64,000 nt of DNA, taken from the NCBI GenBank assembly GCA_024280885.1, contig JAJRPF010000039.1, positions 62,001 through 126,000 on the forward strand, in the 5' to 3' direction. Positions 9,856 to 18,878 of this stretch are shown piece after piece. The DNA is from Planctomycetota bacterium. GTDB taxonomy: Bacteria > Planctomycetota > JAJSAM01 > JAJVHW01. The notes below the pieces were generated by a model, which was not told the DNA's origin, searched no databases, and worked only from the letters and a program-made list of their open reading frames with translations. The first letter of the stretch is position 1; the number at the start of each line of letters is the position of its first letter. The translations under genes and the position numbers were made by a program.

Positions 9856-10395
9856 ATGAAGCGACTGCTCGGCGGACTCCTCGAGAGCGCCCACGTTCTG
9901 GCGATCGCGCTGCTCTTCGGTGCAGCCGCGCTCCTGACTCGATTGACCTCCCCCCATCTCTTCGCAGACACCCTCGGCGTCTCGCAGGAGACCGCCGCGC
10001 GCATCTTCGAGGATCTCGCGCGGATGGTCGGCACGCCCGGGCGCGCGCTGGCTGTCGTCGCGATCATCGCCGCCATCCTCGCGCCCTACGTCCGCAACGA
10101 TCAGCGGATGGGCATCGCCTGGGCCCGTATCGCCTGTGCGGCGGCGGCACTTGTCGTCCTCCTCGCGGGTTGGGGCGACGACGGGGTCCGGACGTGGAGC
10201 GAGACGGCTTCCGCATTCGACGCCGACGTGGAGCGCCACGCCAACGCCGCGCAGGCCCTCGGTGCACGGGCGGACGAGACCCTCACGCCCTGGAACGCAC
10301 TTCTCGGCTTCACGGCCCTCAACCTCGTCCTCGGCGCGTTCCAGATGTTCACGCCAGAGAAGGGCGGCGGGCCGTCGAAGGGCTCGAAGGGGTAG
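9856..10395 (+). CDS. Four-helix integral membrane protein of unknown function
   Basis: A 179-residue hydrophobic protein with likely membrane helices near residues 9-28, 64-78, 88-104 and 145-163. The spacing, with HVLAIALLFGAAALL early and a short soluble loop containing EDLARMVG, vaguely recalls DUF4149/TMEM205-like proteins, but I cannot confirm it. The C-terminus is a short polar tail (PEKGGGPSKGSKG). The start ATG at 9856 follows a purine-rich stretch. It lies between folE and the ATPase gene (23-bp gap on that side), so co-transcription with the ATPase is possible. Confidence 0.6.
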   Translation: MKRLLGGLLESAHVLAIALLFGAAALLTRLTSPHLFADTLGVSQETAARIFEDLARMVGTPGRALAVVAIIAAILAPYVRNDQRMGIAWARIACAAAALVVLLAGWGDDGVRTWSETASAFDADVERHANAAQALGARADETLTPWNALLGFTALNLVLGAFQMFTPEKGGGPSKGSKG

Positions 10396-10417
10396 GCCGC
10401 GCCCAGGACACGCTCAC

Positions 10418-11185
10418 ATGGGCGACGATCACGTCGATCACGAGCGGCTGCGTCAGTTCCTGCGCGCGGTCACGCTGCTACGGGACCGCGTCGAGGACTT
10501 CGACGCCTATCCGTTCTCGATCCCGGCCATCCGCGCGCTCGACACGCTCGATCTCGATCCGCGCGTGACGTTTCTCGTCGGCGAGAACGGCAGTGGGAAG
10601 TCAACGCTCTTGGAAGCGATCGCGATCGCGTGTCGCTTCAACCCCGAGGGCGGGAGCGTCAACCTCAACTTCGCCACGCGCGCGTCGGAGTCGTCCCTCC
10701 ACGAGTACCTGCGCATCGTGCGGGGTGCGGCGCGGCCACGCGACGGCTTCTTCCTGCGCGCGGAGAGCTACTTCAACGTCGGCACGGAGCTGGAGCAGGT
10801 GACGACGCTCGCCGACTACGGCGGCGTGAGCGTCCACGAACAATCGCACGGCGAGTCGTTCTTGCGGCTGGTGAAACACCGCTTCGGCGGCGACGGCCTC
10901 TATCTACTCGACGATCCGGAAGCGGCTCTCTCGCCCTCGCGACAGCTCTCGTTTCTCACGCTGCTCGACGATCTCGTGCGGCGCCGACGCTCGCAATTCG
11001 TCATCGCGACGCACTCGCCGATCATCATGGCCTACCCGGGGGCGACAATCGTGCAACTCGACGCCGACGGTCTCCGCACGGTGGCGTACGAGGACACCGA
11101 GCACTTCCGCATCACGCGTGACTTCCTGGCTGCTCCGGAGGCGTTCCTCCGGCACCTGATGGACGACGACGGAGCGCCATCGTAG
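10418..11185 (+). CDS. Stand-alone ABC-type predicted ATPase (COG3910-like)
   Basis: A 255-residue soluble ATPase. The phrase DFDAYPFSIPAIRALDTL just before the Walker A motif GENGSGKST (55-63) and GFFLRAESYFNV after it are characteristic of the COG3910 predicted-ATPase group. An ABC-like signature QSHGES (142-147), Walker B YLLDDPEAA (162-170) with a catalytic glutamate, and an H-loop IATHS (196-200) complete a dimerising ATPase head with no coiled coil or nuclease domain. The ATG at 10418 begins 22 bp after the membrane protein. The role is unknown; related heads occur in DNA repair, defence and transport, but no partner is visible here. Confidence 0.88.
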   Translation: MGDDHVDHERLRQFLRAVTLLRDRVEDFDAYPFSIPAIRALDTLDLDPRVTFLVGENGSGKSTLLEAIAIACRFNPEGGSVNLNFATRASESSLHEYLRIVRGAARPRDGFFLRAESYFNVGTELEQVTTLADYGGVSVHEQSHGESFLRLVKHRFGGDGLYLLDDPEAALSPSRQLSFLTLLDDLVRRRRSQFVIATHSPIIMAYPGATIVQLDADGLRTVAYEDTEHFRITRDFLAAPEAFLRHLMDDDGAPS

Positions 11186-11430
11186 AGCGCGCGGATCCAC
11201 TCGAACACTCGACCGTGGCAGCACGCCCGGTCAGGGTGCGGCGAGGACCGAACCAGTCGCTCCGTCTCCCCCGGATCTGCCCCGAATACGAACCCGGACC
11301 ACTGGGCTCTGTGTGCTAACGTTCGAGCCTGCACGCAGCACGCCGAGGACGTCGAACGGCCTTGAGCCCTGGCAGAGCGGGTGTGATTCCCCGTGATACC
11401 ACCGTCCCAGCAGAACCCGGAGCACAGAGA

Positions 11431-13368
11431 ATGAAGCAGCCAGCTAAGACCGTCCTCGTGGCCGCCAGTGTCGCACTTGTCGCCGTCTCGAGCGCCGCCC
11501 TGGCTCAAGACGCTGGCACGGAGAAGCCAAAGCCCGACGCGTACCCCGGCAAGGCCTATTCGCCGTACGCGAAGCGCAGCTTCCCGGCGCGACCGCTCTG
11601 GGGCGACAGCCATCTCCACACCGCGCTCTCCATGGACGCGGGCCTCTTCGGAAATCGACTCGGCGTCGAGGACGCCCATCGCTTCGCGCGCGGCGACGAG
11701 GTGATGGCATCCAGCGGCCAGCCAGCGAAGCTTTCGAGGCCGCTCGACTGGGTTCTGGTCGCCGACCATTCCGACGGCCTCGGACTGGTGCAGGACATTG
11801 CGGCCGGTGCGCCAGAGGTCATGCGCTCCGAGCAAGGGCGACGCTGGGTCGAGGGCATGCGCAAGGGCGGTCAGGCGGGGGTCGCGGCAGCGCTCGATCT
11901 GATCACGACGTTCTCGAACGCCAAGATGGACCCGGAGATGTTCGCCAACTACTCGCCGGGCTCGAACAAGTACAAGAGCATCTGGCAGCGCGCCGTCGAT
12001 GCCGCCGAGAAGTACAACGACCCGGGCCACTTCACCGCGTTGCTGGGCTTCGAGTGGACGTCGCTCGTCAAGGGCGCCAACATGCACCGCAACGTCATCT
12101 TCCGAGACGGCCCGCAGCAGGCAAAGCGCATCGTCCCGTACACAACGCAGGCGCCAGTCGGCAGCCCGGACCCGCTCGACCTCTACAAGTGGATGGAGTC
12201 GTACGAAGCGAAGACCGGCGGTTCCACGCTCGCGCTCGCCCACAACGGCAATCTCTCAAACGGGATCATGTTCCCGATCGACGCGCAATACTCCGGTCGC
12301 AAGCTCGACAAGCATTACGTGGAGCAGCGCGCCAAGTGGGAGCCGCTCTACGAGGTCACGCAGATCAAGGGTGACGGCGAGGCGCACCAAGTGCTTTCCC
12401 CCGACGACAGCTTCGCCGACTTCGAGCACTGGGACGTCGGCAACCTCGACCTCAGCGTTGCCAAGACCGACGACATGCTCGCTGGCGAGTATGCGCGCGA
12501 GGCTCTCAAGCGGGGACTCGCGCTGGAGCAGCGCCTCGGCACCAACCCGTACAAGTTCGGGATGGTCGGCGCCACAGATAGCCACACGTCGCTCGCGACG
12601 GCGCAGGAAGACAACTTCTTCGGCAAGCACACCGGCTACGAGCCGTCGCCGGAGCGCATGTCGCATCCGTTCATGAAGACCGATCAGGGCGTGCTCCACT
12701 CGTGGCAGCAGTCGGCCTCGGGCTTGGGCGGCGTCTGGGCGCACGAGAACACGCGCGAGTCCATCTTCGACGCCATGGCCCGCAAGGAGGTCTACGCGAC
12801 AACCGGATCACGCATGGTCGTGCGGGTCTTCGGCGGCTGGGAGTTCACGGACGCCGATCTGAGCAGTCGCCAGCTGGCGTTCCTCGGCTACGCGAAGGGC
12901 GTCCCGATGGGCGGCGACCTGCGAAAGCGCGAAGGTGAGTCAGGCCCCAACTTCCTCGTCTACGCGCTCCGTGATCCGATCGGCGCCAACCTGGACCGCA
13001 TCCAGATCATCAAGGGTTGGCTCGACGCGGACGGCAAGACCCACGAGCGCGTCTACGATGTCGTCGTCTCCGGCGATCGGGCGATCGAGGATGGACGCTG
13101 CGCAACGCCGGTCGGCAACACGGTCGATATCGCACACGCGAGTTGGACGAATACGATCGGTGCGTCGGAACTCGCCACGGTCTGGACCGACCCGGACTTC
13201 GACGCGGCGCAGAGCGCATTCTACTACGTTCGCGTGCTTGAGATCCCCACGCCGCGCTGGGTCGTCTACGACGCCTATCGCTTCGGCGTCGAGATCCCCG
13301 AGGGCGCGCGGACCATTCTCCAGGAACGCGCCTACACGTCGCCGATCTGGTACACGCCGGCGAAGTGA
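11431..13368 (+). CDS. Secreted DUF3604 protein, PHP-like metallohydrolase motifs
   Basis: A 645-residue exported protein; residues 1-26 form a signal peptide ending AALA. It matches the DUF3604 family throughout, starting with [16 protein letters not shown]. Candidate metal ligands are H61 and H63 (GDSHLH), H113 (VADHSD), H271 (LAHNGN), and D383 and H385 (GATDSH). This is the His/Asp order of PHP-type phosphoesterases, so a metal-dependent hydrolase acting outside the cytoplasm is likely (inference; the family is uncharacterised). The ATG at 11431 follows AGAGA-type purines. The stop overlaps the next gene's start by 4 bp (GTGA), so the two are translationally coupled, and a HupE-like gene follows. 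Confidence 0.9.
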   Translation: MKQPAKTVLVAASVALVAVSSAALAQDAGTEKPKPDAYPGKAYSPYAKRSFPARPLWGDSHLHTALSMDAGLFGNRLGVEDAHRFARGDEVMASSGQPAKLSRPLDWVLVADHSDGLGLVQDIAAGAPEVMRSEQGRRWVEGMRKGGQAGVAAALDLITTFSNAKMDPEMFANYSPGSNKYKSIWQRAVDAAEKYNDPGHFTALLGFEWTSLVKGANMHRNVIFRDGPQQAKRIVPYTTQAPVGSPDPLDLYKWMESYEAKTGGSTLALAHNGNLSNGIMFPIDAQYSGRKLDKHYVEQRAKWEPLYEVTQIKGDGEAHQVLSPDDSFADFEHWDVGNLDLSVAKTDDMLAGEYAREALKRGLALEQRLGTNPYKFGMVGATDSHTSLATAQEDNFFGKHTGYEPSPERMSHPFMKTDQGVLHSWQQSASGLGGVWAHENTRESIFDAMARKEVYATTGSRMVVRVFGGWEFTDADLSSRQLAFLGYAKGVPMGGDLRKREGESGPNFLVYALRDPIGANLDRIQIIKGWLDADGKTHERVYDVVVSGDRAIEDGRCATPVGNTVDIAHASWTNTIGASELATVWTDPDFDAAQSAFYYVRVLEIPTPRWVVYDAYRFGVEIPEGARTILQERAYTSPIWYTPAK

Positions 13369-14255
13369 AGCGCCTCATCCGGGAGCCCCTGCTCCACTTC
13401 GTCGTGCTCGGGGCGGCGCTCTTCGCGATCGACGCCTCGCTACGCGAGAACTCCGGCCCTGCGGGCGACGACCAGATCGTCGTCTCGCGGGGCCGGATCG
13501 CGAATCTCGCCGCCCTCTTCGAGAAGACGTGGCAGCGGGCACCAACATCGGCGGAGGTGCGCACACTCGTGGACGACTTCGTCCTCGAAGAGGCGCTCTA
13601 CCGCGAAGGCAAGGCCCTCGGTGTGGACATCGACGACACCGTCATTCGCCGCCGCGTGCGGCAGAAGATGGAGTTCGCGCTCGAAGACATCATCGAGCAC
13701 GAGGCCGCGACCGACCCACAACTCGAAGAGTGGCTCGCGGAGCATCCCGAGCGGTACACGCGACCCAGTCGCTACAGATTTCGGCAGCTCTACCTGAACC
13801 CCGAGCGGCATGTCACAACCCTGGCCGCAGACGCCGAGCGCGCTCTCGCGAGTGTGCGCGCGTTGGACGAGGACGCCGATCCGAGGCAGATCGGGGATCC
13901 CTCGGTCATGGAGCATGCATTCCCGGATGCGAGCGTCGCCGAAGTCGTTTCGACGTTCGGCGAGGCATTCACCGAGTCCCTCGCAGACCTCCCGATCGGC
14001 GAGTGGACTGGACCGGTGCGCTCGACCTTCGGGCTCCACATCGTCCGCGTGGATGCACGCACGCCGGGGACACTCCCACCTCTTGACGACGTGCGCGCGA
14101 GCGTCGAGCGCGACTGGTCATTCGCAGAGCGCGCTGCAGCATCGAAGCGTTTCTACGGCGATCTTGTCGCGCGCTACCGCCTCGTCATCGAATGGCCCGA
14201 GAACATGCAGAGCCAGACGGAGCCGAAGGACGCAAACGAGCCATCGGACCGATAG
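13365..14255 (+). CDS. Anchored parvulin-type (PpiC-like) peptidyl-prolyl isomerase
   Basis: A 296-residue protein starting at GTG 13365 inside the DUF3604 stop. Residues 8-24 ([17 protein letters not shown]) form a signal anchor, leaving the bulk outside the membrane. Residues ~40-125 resemble the SurA N-terminal chaperone helices ([19 protein letters not shown]). The stretch ~130-245, with [34 protein letters not shown] and [11 protein letters not shown], is the parvulin rotamase fold. It probably folds exported proteins, plausibly its DUF3604 partner or the HupE-like membrane protein. Four bases separate it from the HupE gene, completing a tight three-gene unit. Confidence 0.88.
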   Translation: MKRLIREPLLHFVVLGAALFAIDASLRENSGPAGDDQIVVSRGRIANLAALFEKTWQRAPTSAEVRTLVDDFVLEEALYREGKALGVDIDDTVIRRRVRQKMEFALEDIIEHEAATDPQLEEWLAEHPERYTRPSRYRFRQLYLNPERHVTTLAADAERALASVRALDEDADPRQIGDPSVMEHAFPDASVAEVVSTFGEAFTESLADLPIGEWTGPVRSTFGLHIVRVDARTPGTLPPLDDVRASVERDWSFAERAAASKRFYGDLVARYRLVIEWPENMQSQTEPKDANEPSDR

Positions 14256-14259
14256 GGCG

Positions 14260-15252
14260 ATGAAGCGCTGCATCGTGTTCTTCGTGCTGGCGCTCCTCTC
14301 CTGGAGTGCGCCAGCGCTCGCACACGAGCTACGCCCGGGGTACCTGGAACTCACGCAGACCGGTGCCGAGACGTACGACGTTCTGTGGAAGGTCCCGGCA
14401 GCCGGCGAAGACATGCGCCTCAGCCTTCACGTTCGGTTTCCGCCCGGAACCGAGGAGACGAGCAATCACCGCGGGCTCTTTGTCGGCGGGGCCTTCGTCG
14501 AGCGTTGGAGCATCCGTCGCACCGGTGGGCTGACGGACGAGACGCTGCATATCGACGGCCTCGGCGCGACGATGACGGACGTGCTGGTGCGCGTAGAACA
14601 ACTCGACGGCACAACATTGGTCAACCGCGTGGAGCCCTCGGAGCCGAGTCTCTTTCTCGCGGCGGCGCCGAGTATCTGGACGCTCGCGGGGACGTACTTC
14701 GGACTCGGCGTCGAACACATCCTCGGCGGCATCGATCACCTGCTCTTCGTGCTCGCGCTGCTCATGATCGTGAAGGGACGACGCCGTCTTCTGGTCACCA
14801 TCACTGCCTTCACGGTGGCGCACAGCATCACGCTCGCTGCGGCTACGCTCGGTTGGTTGAGCGTCCCCGTCGCGCCCGTCGAAGCGGTGATCGCGCTCAG
14901 CATCGTGTTCGTCGCTGCCGAGATCGTCCACGGCTTGCGCGGCCAGGAGGGGCTGACAGCACGCTCGCCGTGGATCGTCGCGCTCGTCTTCGGGCTCCTG
15001 CACGGGCTCGGTTTCGCGAGCGCGCTCCACGAGGTCGGGCTCCCCGACCAGGCCATCCCCGTCGCGCTCTTACTCTTCAACGTGGGCGTCGAAGTGGGAC
15101 AGTTGCTCTTCGTCGCCACCGTCCTCGTGCTCCTGACAGTCGGGCGGAAGCTCGTGACGACCAGGCGGCCGTGGATGGAGTGGGTCCCCGCGTACGGCAT
15201 CGGCGCGGTCGCGATGTTCTGGACGATCCAGCGCATCAGCGCGTTCGGGTAG
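14260..15252 (+). CDS. HupE/UreJ_2-family membrane protein
   Basis: A 330-residue protein with a signal peptide (residues 1-21, ending ALA), a beta-rich extracytoplasmic domain to ~residue 140, then about six membrane helices. The signature GVEHILGGIDHLLFVLAL supplies H153, D159 and H160, and later AHSITL and LLHGLGFASAL add further histidines. Classical HupE/UreJ are nickel/cobalt permeases; this longer type with an N-terminal ectodomain is uncharacterised, so metal transport is a guess. The ATG at 14260 lies 4 bp after the isomerase stop. A convergent gene follows after 22 bp. Confidence 0.88.
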   Translation: MKRCIVFFVLALLSWSAPALAHELRPGYLELTQTGAETYDVLWKVPAAGEDMRLSLHVRFPPGTEETSNHRGLFVGGAFVERWSIRRTGGLTDETLHIDGLGATMTDVLVRVEQLDGTTLVNRVEPSEPSLFLAAAPSIWTLAGTYFGLGVEHILGGIDHLLFVLALLMIVKGRRRLLVTITAFTVAHSITLAAATLGWLSVPVAPVEAVIALSIVFVAAEIVHGLRGQEGLTARSPWIVALVFGLLHGLGFASALHEVGLPDQAIPVALLLFNVGVEVGQLLFVATVLVLLTVGRKLVTTRRPWMEWVPAYGIGAVAMFWTIQRISAFG

Positions 15253-15274
15253 GTCGATTCGGATCGCGCACGCG

Positions 15275-16606
15275 TCAGCGGCGCAGGGTCCAGACGAGGC
15301 CGTCCTTCTGCGGATCGTTGTCCGCGACGTTGCGCGCGCCCCACGCGTCAGCGTCCACGAGGCCCGGGGAAGAGAGCCGGATGCCGTCCGGCAGGCGTTC
15401 GAAGAGGAACGGCGCGTCCGAGAGCGGGTCGCTGCGGACCTCCGCGGGAACGTCGATTTCCTGCAGCGACTCCGGCCATGCGCCGCTCACTTCGTAGTGT
15501 GCGACCGCGGCGAGTGAGAGCCGCGCGAGCGATTGGGTCGCCGCGACCTGAGCACCCTTCGCGATGATCAGCGGAGCGAGAACGGCCGATGCGTGCGTCA
15601 GCCCTCCTCCCGGATCACGCCTCGGAAGTCCCGAGTCCATGCGTTGCGCCAGTACGACGGTCGCGCGACCCAGGTCGGACCAGCGGTCGTGCGCGGCATC
15701 CAGGAGTTCCTGGGACGCTACGACGAACTCCGTGAGCGACGACCTCGTCAGGCCCGCCATCCACCCCGTGACAATCGGTCCGTCGTACTCCGGGACGGTC
15801 TTCTCGTCGCCGACCATCGTCCGCACGATCGCGATCACATGCACGCGCTCGCAGCGCAGGCCCCAATCGACGCGGGAGCGGATGTCACACTGCAGCAGAT
15901 CATCGAGCGCCACGCGAGCATCGGCCGCACGCATGAGCGCTCCCTCAAGACTCTCGCGAAGAGAGAGCACAGCGGAATCGATGACGGCGACCACGACGAG
16001 CGTGGACAACTGGTCGGTCGGACGCTCCAGGTGCGCGCCGAACAGACCTGAGGCGCGCAGCGCGCGCAGCCTCTCGTCTGGAGTCGCACTCACGCGGAGC
16101 GCCGCAATGAGAAAGCGTTGCGTGGTCTGTACTCGCCCGATTGTGGGATCGGGCGCAAGAAGGCTCATCCGGCGATCCCAGACGCGAATTCCCGGTCGCT
16201 CGACAGCGTCGTACACGAGCACCAGGAACGGCTCGACCAATGCCACGAACGCCACTTCCCGCGCGCGCTCGGCCTCCGGGAGCGCGTCGAATTCGCCCTG
16301 GTCGTACTTCCAACTCGTCGGCCACTCGTCTCGCGGAGGGGCGCTCTCGTCGAGCCATGCCCACGCCTCCCGCAGAATAGGCGCGCCGTCGTCTTCCTCC
16401 GCGAGCGGCGGGCCCACCAGGTCATCGAACGCGACGGGCTCACCGCGAGCGCTCAGGTCAGCCAGCAGGGCATCCAGGTCGGCGGACGAGCCGTCGTGGG
16501 CGCGCTTCACGACGTACCCGATCGCGCTGAGGACGGTCCCGACGACCAGCACGGCGCAGAGGACTGCCGCGATCACGATCCGCCGACGCAGCGTGATCAG
16601 GTTCAT
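15275..16606 (-). CDS. Membrane-anchored protein of unknown function
   Basis: A 443-residue protein with one N-terminal membrane anchor (residues 10-32, IVIAAVLCAVLVVGTVLSAI) and a large extracytoplasmic, mostly helical domain. The C-terminal ~75 residues contain SGAWPESLQEI, SDPLSDAPFLFERLPDGIRLSSPG and DNDPQKDGLVW. I recall such a tail, in the order W/YP-SL, DP-F and a glycine-rich end, from anchored planctomycete proteins of unknown role. No catalytic motif was recognised. The ATG overlaps the stop of the DUF1990 gene by 4 bp (ATGA), so the two are made together. Confidence 0.7.
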   Translation of the reverse strand: MNLITLRRRIVIAAVLCAVLVVGTVLSAIGYVVKRAHDGSSADLDALLADLSARGEPVAFDDLVGPPLAEEDDGAPILREAWAWLDESAPPRDEWPTSWKYDQGEFDALPEAERAREVAFVALVEPFLVLVYDAVERPGIRVWDRRMSLLAPDPTIGRVQTTQRFLIAALRVSATPDERLRALRASGLFGAHLERPTDQLSTLVVVAVIDSAVLSLRESLEGALMRAADARVALDDLLQCDIRSRVDWGLRCERVHVIAIVRTMVGDEKTVPEYDGPIVTGWMAGLTRSSLTEFVVASQELLDAAHDRWSDLGRATVVLAQRMDSGLPRRDPGGGLTHASAVLAPLIIAKGAQVAATQSLARLSLAAVAHYEVSGAWPESLQEIDVPAEVRSDPLSDAPFLFERLPDGIRLSSPGLVDADAWGARNVADNDPQKDGLVWTLRR

Positions 16607-17217
16607 CGACGTTGTTCTCCAGTCCCCATCGCACCGCGCCGGTGGTGCGCCGTGGCGCGAATCATGCTCGCGACGGAATCGCGCCGGAAGCGGGCCTGGA
16701 GAGAGCGTGCGATGGGAGTGGCGAGGCGCGCGAGACCGATCGGGCGCGAGATGGACGTGATGTCATACCGCACGACGTCGGTTGCCTGATCCCAACTCAC
16801 CGCGAAGCGCTCCCGGCCCTGTTCCGGATGCCCCTCCAACGTCAAGAATGCGAAGCCGTAGCGATGCACCGGCCCTGTGTCATCGAAAACCTCGCACACA
16901 CGCCCGGGGAGGACGGAGTGAAAGCCGAAATGACGAACCACGGAGACGAGTGCTGCACCGGGGACGAGCAGTTCCGACGCGGCGTGGACCGACGTCCACA
17001 CCAGCGGGTACATCGCCCTGGCATCGAGAGCTGCCCGCGCCGCGAGCCACACATCCTCCCCGCGACCGAGCTCCGTTCCGCTGTTGTCGAATTGGAAGCC
17101 CGCGGGTGGCGCTGCGAGGTCTACCGATTCGAGGACCGGGTGATTCGGCTCGCGCTCTGCACACGATTCGACGATCGAGTCCAGCGCGGTGTCGGACGGA
17201 TGCAGAAGGCGAAACAT
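16603..17217 (-). CDS. DUF1990 family protein
   Basis: A 204-residue soluble protein. Landmarks of DUF1990 are visible in order: GTELGRGEDVWLAARAALDARAM, YPLVWTSVH, VPGAALVSVVRHFGFHSVLPGRVCEV, YGFAFLTLEGHPEQGRERFAVSW and ITSISRPIGLARL. The family has a SRPBCC/START-like fold expected to bind a hydrophobic ligand; its function is unknown. Translationally coupled to the anchored protein downstream. The 84 bp separating it from the sulfatase-like gene upstream do not show a clear promoter. Confidence 0.85.
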   Translation of the reverse strand: MFRLLHPSDTALDSIVESCAEREPNHPVLESVDLAAPPAGFQFDNSGTELGRGEDVWLAARAALDARAMYPLVWTSVHAASELLVPGAALVSVVRHFGFHSVLPGRVCEVFDDTGPVHRYGFAFLTLEGHPEQGRERFAVSWDQATDVVRYDITSISRPIGLARLATPIARSLQARFRRDSVASMIRATAHHRRGAMGTGEQRR

Positions 17218-17301
17218 CGCGTTCGCGCTACGCCCTCCGCACGAAGGTCAGCAACGCGAGATCGCAATCGCAAGGCTGCGCCTGACACTGCGAAGAAGCC
17301 A

Positions 17302-18687
17302 TCATCTGTCTCGGTACTCCGGCGTGGTGGTATCGCTCGGCGCGACGTAGCCCAGGCCGCGGAGTGCGTCCTCGGTATCCTGCGAGACGGCGTCGGGACC
17401 GGTGTCCTCGGGGCCGCGCAGCCAGGCGCGCATGCGCTCCATCGCCGTGACGACGTCCGCGGGTTCGCCGAGTCGTACGCGACGCTCGTCAGCGGCGGGC
17501 CACCATGTGACGTCGATGCCGGTGTCGTCCTGATGGCGCAACTTCCAGCGTACATCGATGCCCGTATCGTCACGGACCTGCTCGCGTCGGCGCGCCTCGG
17601 CGATCGCGTGGCCGGGCGGCATGTCGTCACCGTCGAGGAGTACAGACGAGAGGTCGCGGCCCTCGGCGCCCGGAGTCGGCGGAATGCCCGCGAGTGCTGA
17701 GAGGGTCGGCACGAGATCGAGGTTGTGGACACGCTCGGTGATGCGACGCTCGCCCGCGATCCCCGGCCCCGCGATCAGCATGGGAATGCGCAGGCCCGGA
17801 TCGTGCAGGAGCGTGCCATGGCGGAACCAGTAGCGATCCTCGCCGAGCGACTCGCCGTGATCCGCGTGAACGGCGACGTAGGTCGTCTCGGCGTCGAGCG
17901 CGGCGAAGAGTCGACCCAGATGGCGATCGGCGTAGCGGATCTCGCGGTCGTACGCGTCGGCGTACTGGATCGGTTCGGTCAAGCCCGCGACACGCAGGTA
18001 TCTGGGGATCCGCTTCGGCCCGAGCCAGGTGGTCACATCCGCTGCCGCCGGAAGAACGGGCGACGTCGCATCGAGTTCCGGCGTCGGTTCCGGCGGCGTG
18101 TAGGGACCGTGCGGATCGTAGAGATGAATCCAGAGGAGAAACGGCCGCTCGTCCGACTCTGCGATCCACTCAAGTGCGCGATCGATCGTACGCTTGGCGA
18201 TGCGCTGCGCGTTGTCGTGCCCCCAGCACGGGTCCGTCATCTCGTCGTCGTAGACATCGAAGTCGGTCCCGAGCGCGCACACTTCATCGCGTAGGAGATA
18301 CGACGACACGAACGCTCCGGTCCGCCAACCCGCGTCGCGCGCGGCGCGGGCGATCGTGGGGATCTCCGGGTCGAGCTTCTCGGCGTTGCCGCGCACAGTT
18401 GTAATCGGTGCTCGCCGCGACGTCAGCGCGGAAGCGAGCGACGGGTTGGTATTCGGCGCCTGCGACCAAGCGTTGTCGAACGTGACGCCACGCGCACCGA
18501 GTGCATCGATTTCAGGCGATGTCGGTCGCGAGTAGCCGTAGAGCGAGAGCCGGTCGGGCCGCAGCGTGTCGACGGTGATGAGGACGACGTTGCGCGGCGG
18601 GGTCGAGCGACCGCACGCGGGGAGCGCGGCGAGGAGAGTCGCGAGCGTCAGCAGGCAAACGAGGCGGCGGAATGTGGAGGCAGTCAC
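17302..18687 (-). CDS. Sulfatase-like lipoprotein with threonine at the nucleophile position
   Basis: A 461-residue alkaline-phosphatase-superfamily protein. Residues 1-25 form a lipoprotein-type signal with a possible lipobox LPAC (Cys25). Metal-site elements are VDTLRPD (D40) and VHADHGESLGE, with HLYDPHGPY in between. Sulfatases carry Cys or Ser, converted to formylglycine, in C/S-x-P-S-R; here the segment reads NTNPSLASAL, placing Thr80 at that position, as in phosphoethanolamine transferases and some sulfatase-like hydrolases. A formylglycine-dependent sulfatase is therefore unlikely. No sulfatase-maturing enzyme is nearby. The ATG at 18687 borders the repeat region upstream. Confidence 0.88.
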   Translation of the reverse strand: MTASTFRRLVCLLTLATLLAALPACGRSTPPRNVVLITVDTLRPDRLSLYGYSRPTSPEIDALGARGVTFDNAWSQAPNTNPSLASALTSRRAPITTVRGNAEKLDPEIPTIARAARDAGWRTGAFVSSYLLRDEVCALGTDFDVYDDEMTDPCWGHDNAQRIAKRTIDRALEWIAESDERPFLLWIHLYDPHGPYTPPEPTPELDATSPVLPAAADVTTWLGPKRIPRYLRVAGLTEPIQYADAYDREIRYADRHLGRLFAALDAETTYVAVHADHGESLGEDRYWFRHGTLLHDPGLRIPMLIAGPGIAGERRITERVHNLDLVPTLSALAGIPPTPGAEGRDLSSVLLDGDDMPPGHAIAEARRREQVRDDTGIDVRWKLRHQDDTGIDVTWWPAADERRVRLGEPADVVTAMERMRAWLRGPEDTGPDAVSQDTEDALRGLGYVAPSDTTTPEYRDR

Positions 18688-18775
18688 GCGGGGAAGGGTA
18701 ACCGGGTGGAGCCGTCACGGACCCCGATACGGCGATGCGGCGGAGATACGGCAGACACGCTACGAGATGCGATAC

Positions 18776-18865
18776 GGAGCCAGGACAGTTTCGGCGGAGT
18801 TCGGCGCAACCCGTTCGAGTAGGCGAGAGCAAGCCTCCGAACTCTGCCGGAACTGTCCTGGCTCC
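18776..18865. repeat. Long imperfect inverted repeat (29-bp arms, 32-bp loop)
   Basis: The left arm at 18776-18804 and the right arm at 18837-18865 are reverse complements at 27 of 29 positions; the outer ends read GGAGCCAGGACAG and CTGTCCTGGCTCC. The arms enclose 32 bp. Transcribed from either strand this would make a stable cruciform or hairpin. There is no T-tract, so it is more likely a mobile repeat (REP or MITE-like) than a terminator. It lies 13 bp from the tandem repeats. Confidence 0.85.
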
Positions 18866-18878
18866 CCATCTCCCCCTT

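Noticed and set aside
11186..11430. Cobalamin-riboswitch-like phrase (GGACCACTGGG) before the DUF3604 gene
   Set aside because: No B12 box or matching stems around it; the similarity is to one short block only.
13810..14259. N-terminal extension of the HupE-like gene
   Set aside because: The in-frame upstream sequence lies over the isomerase gene in another frame and has the composition of a shadow; the signal peptide at 14260 marks the true start.
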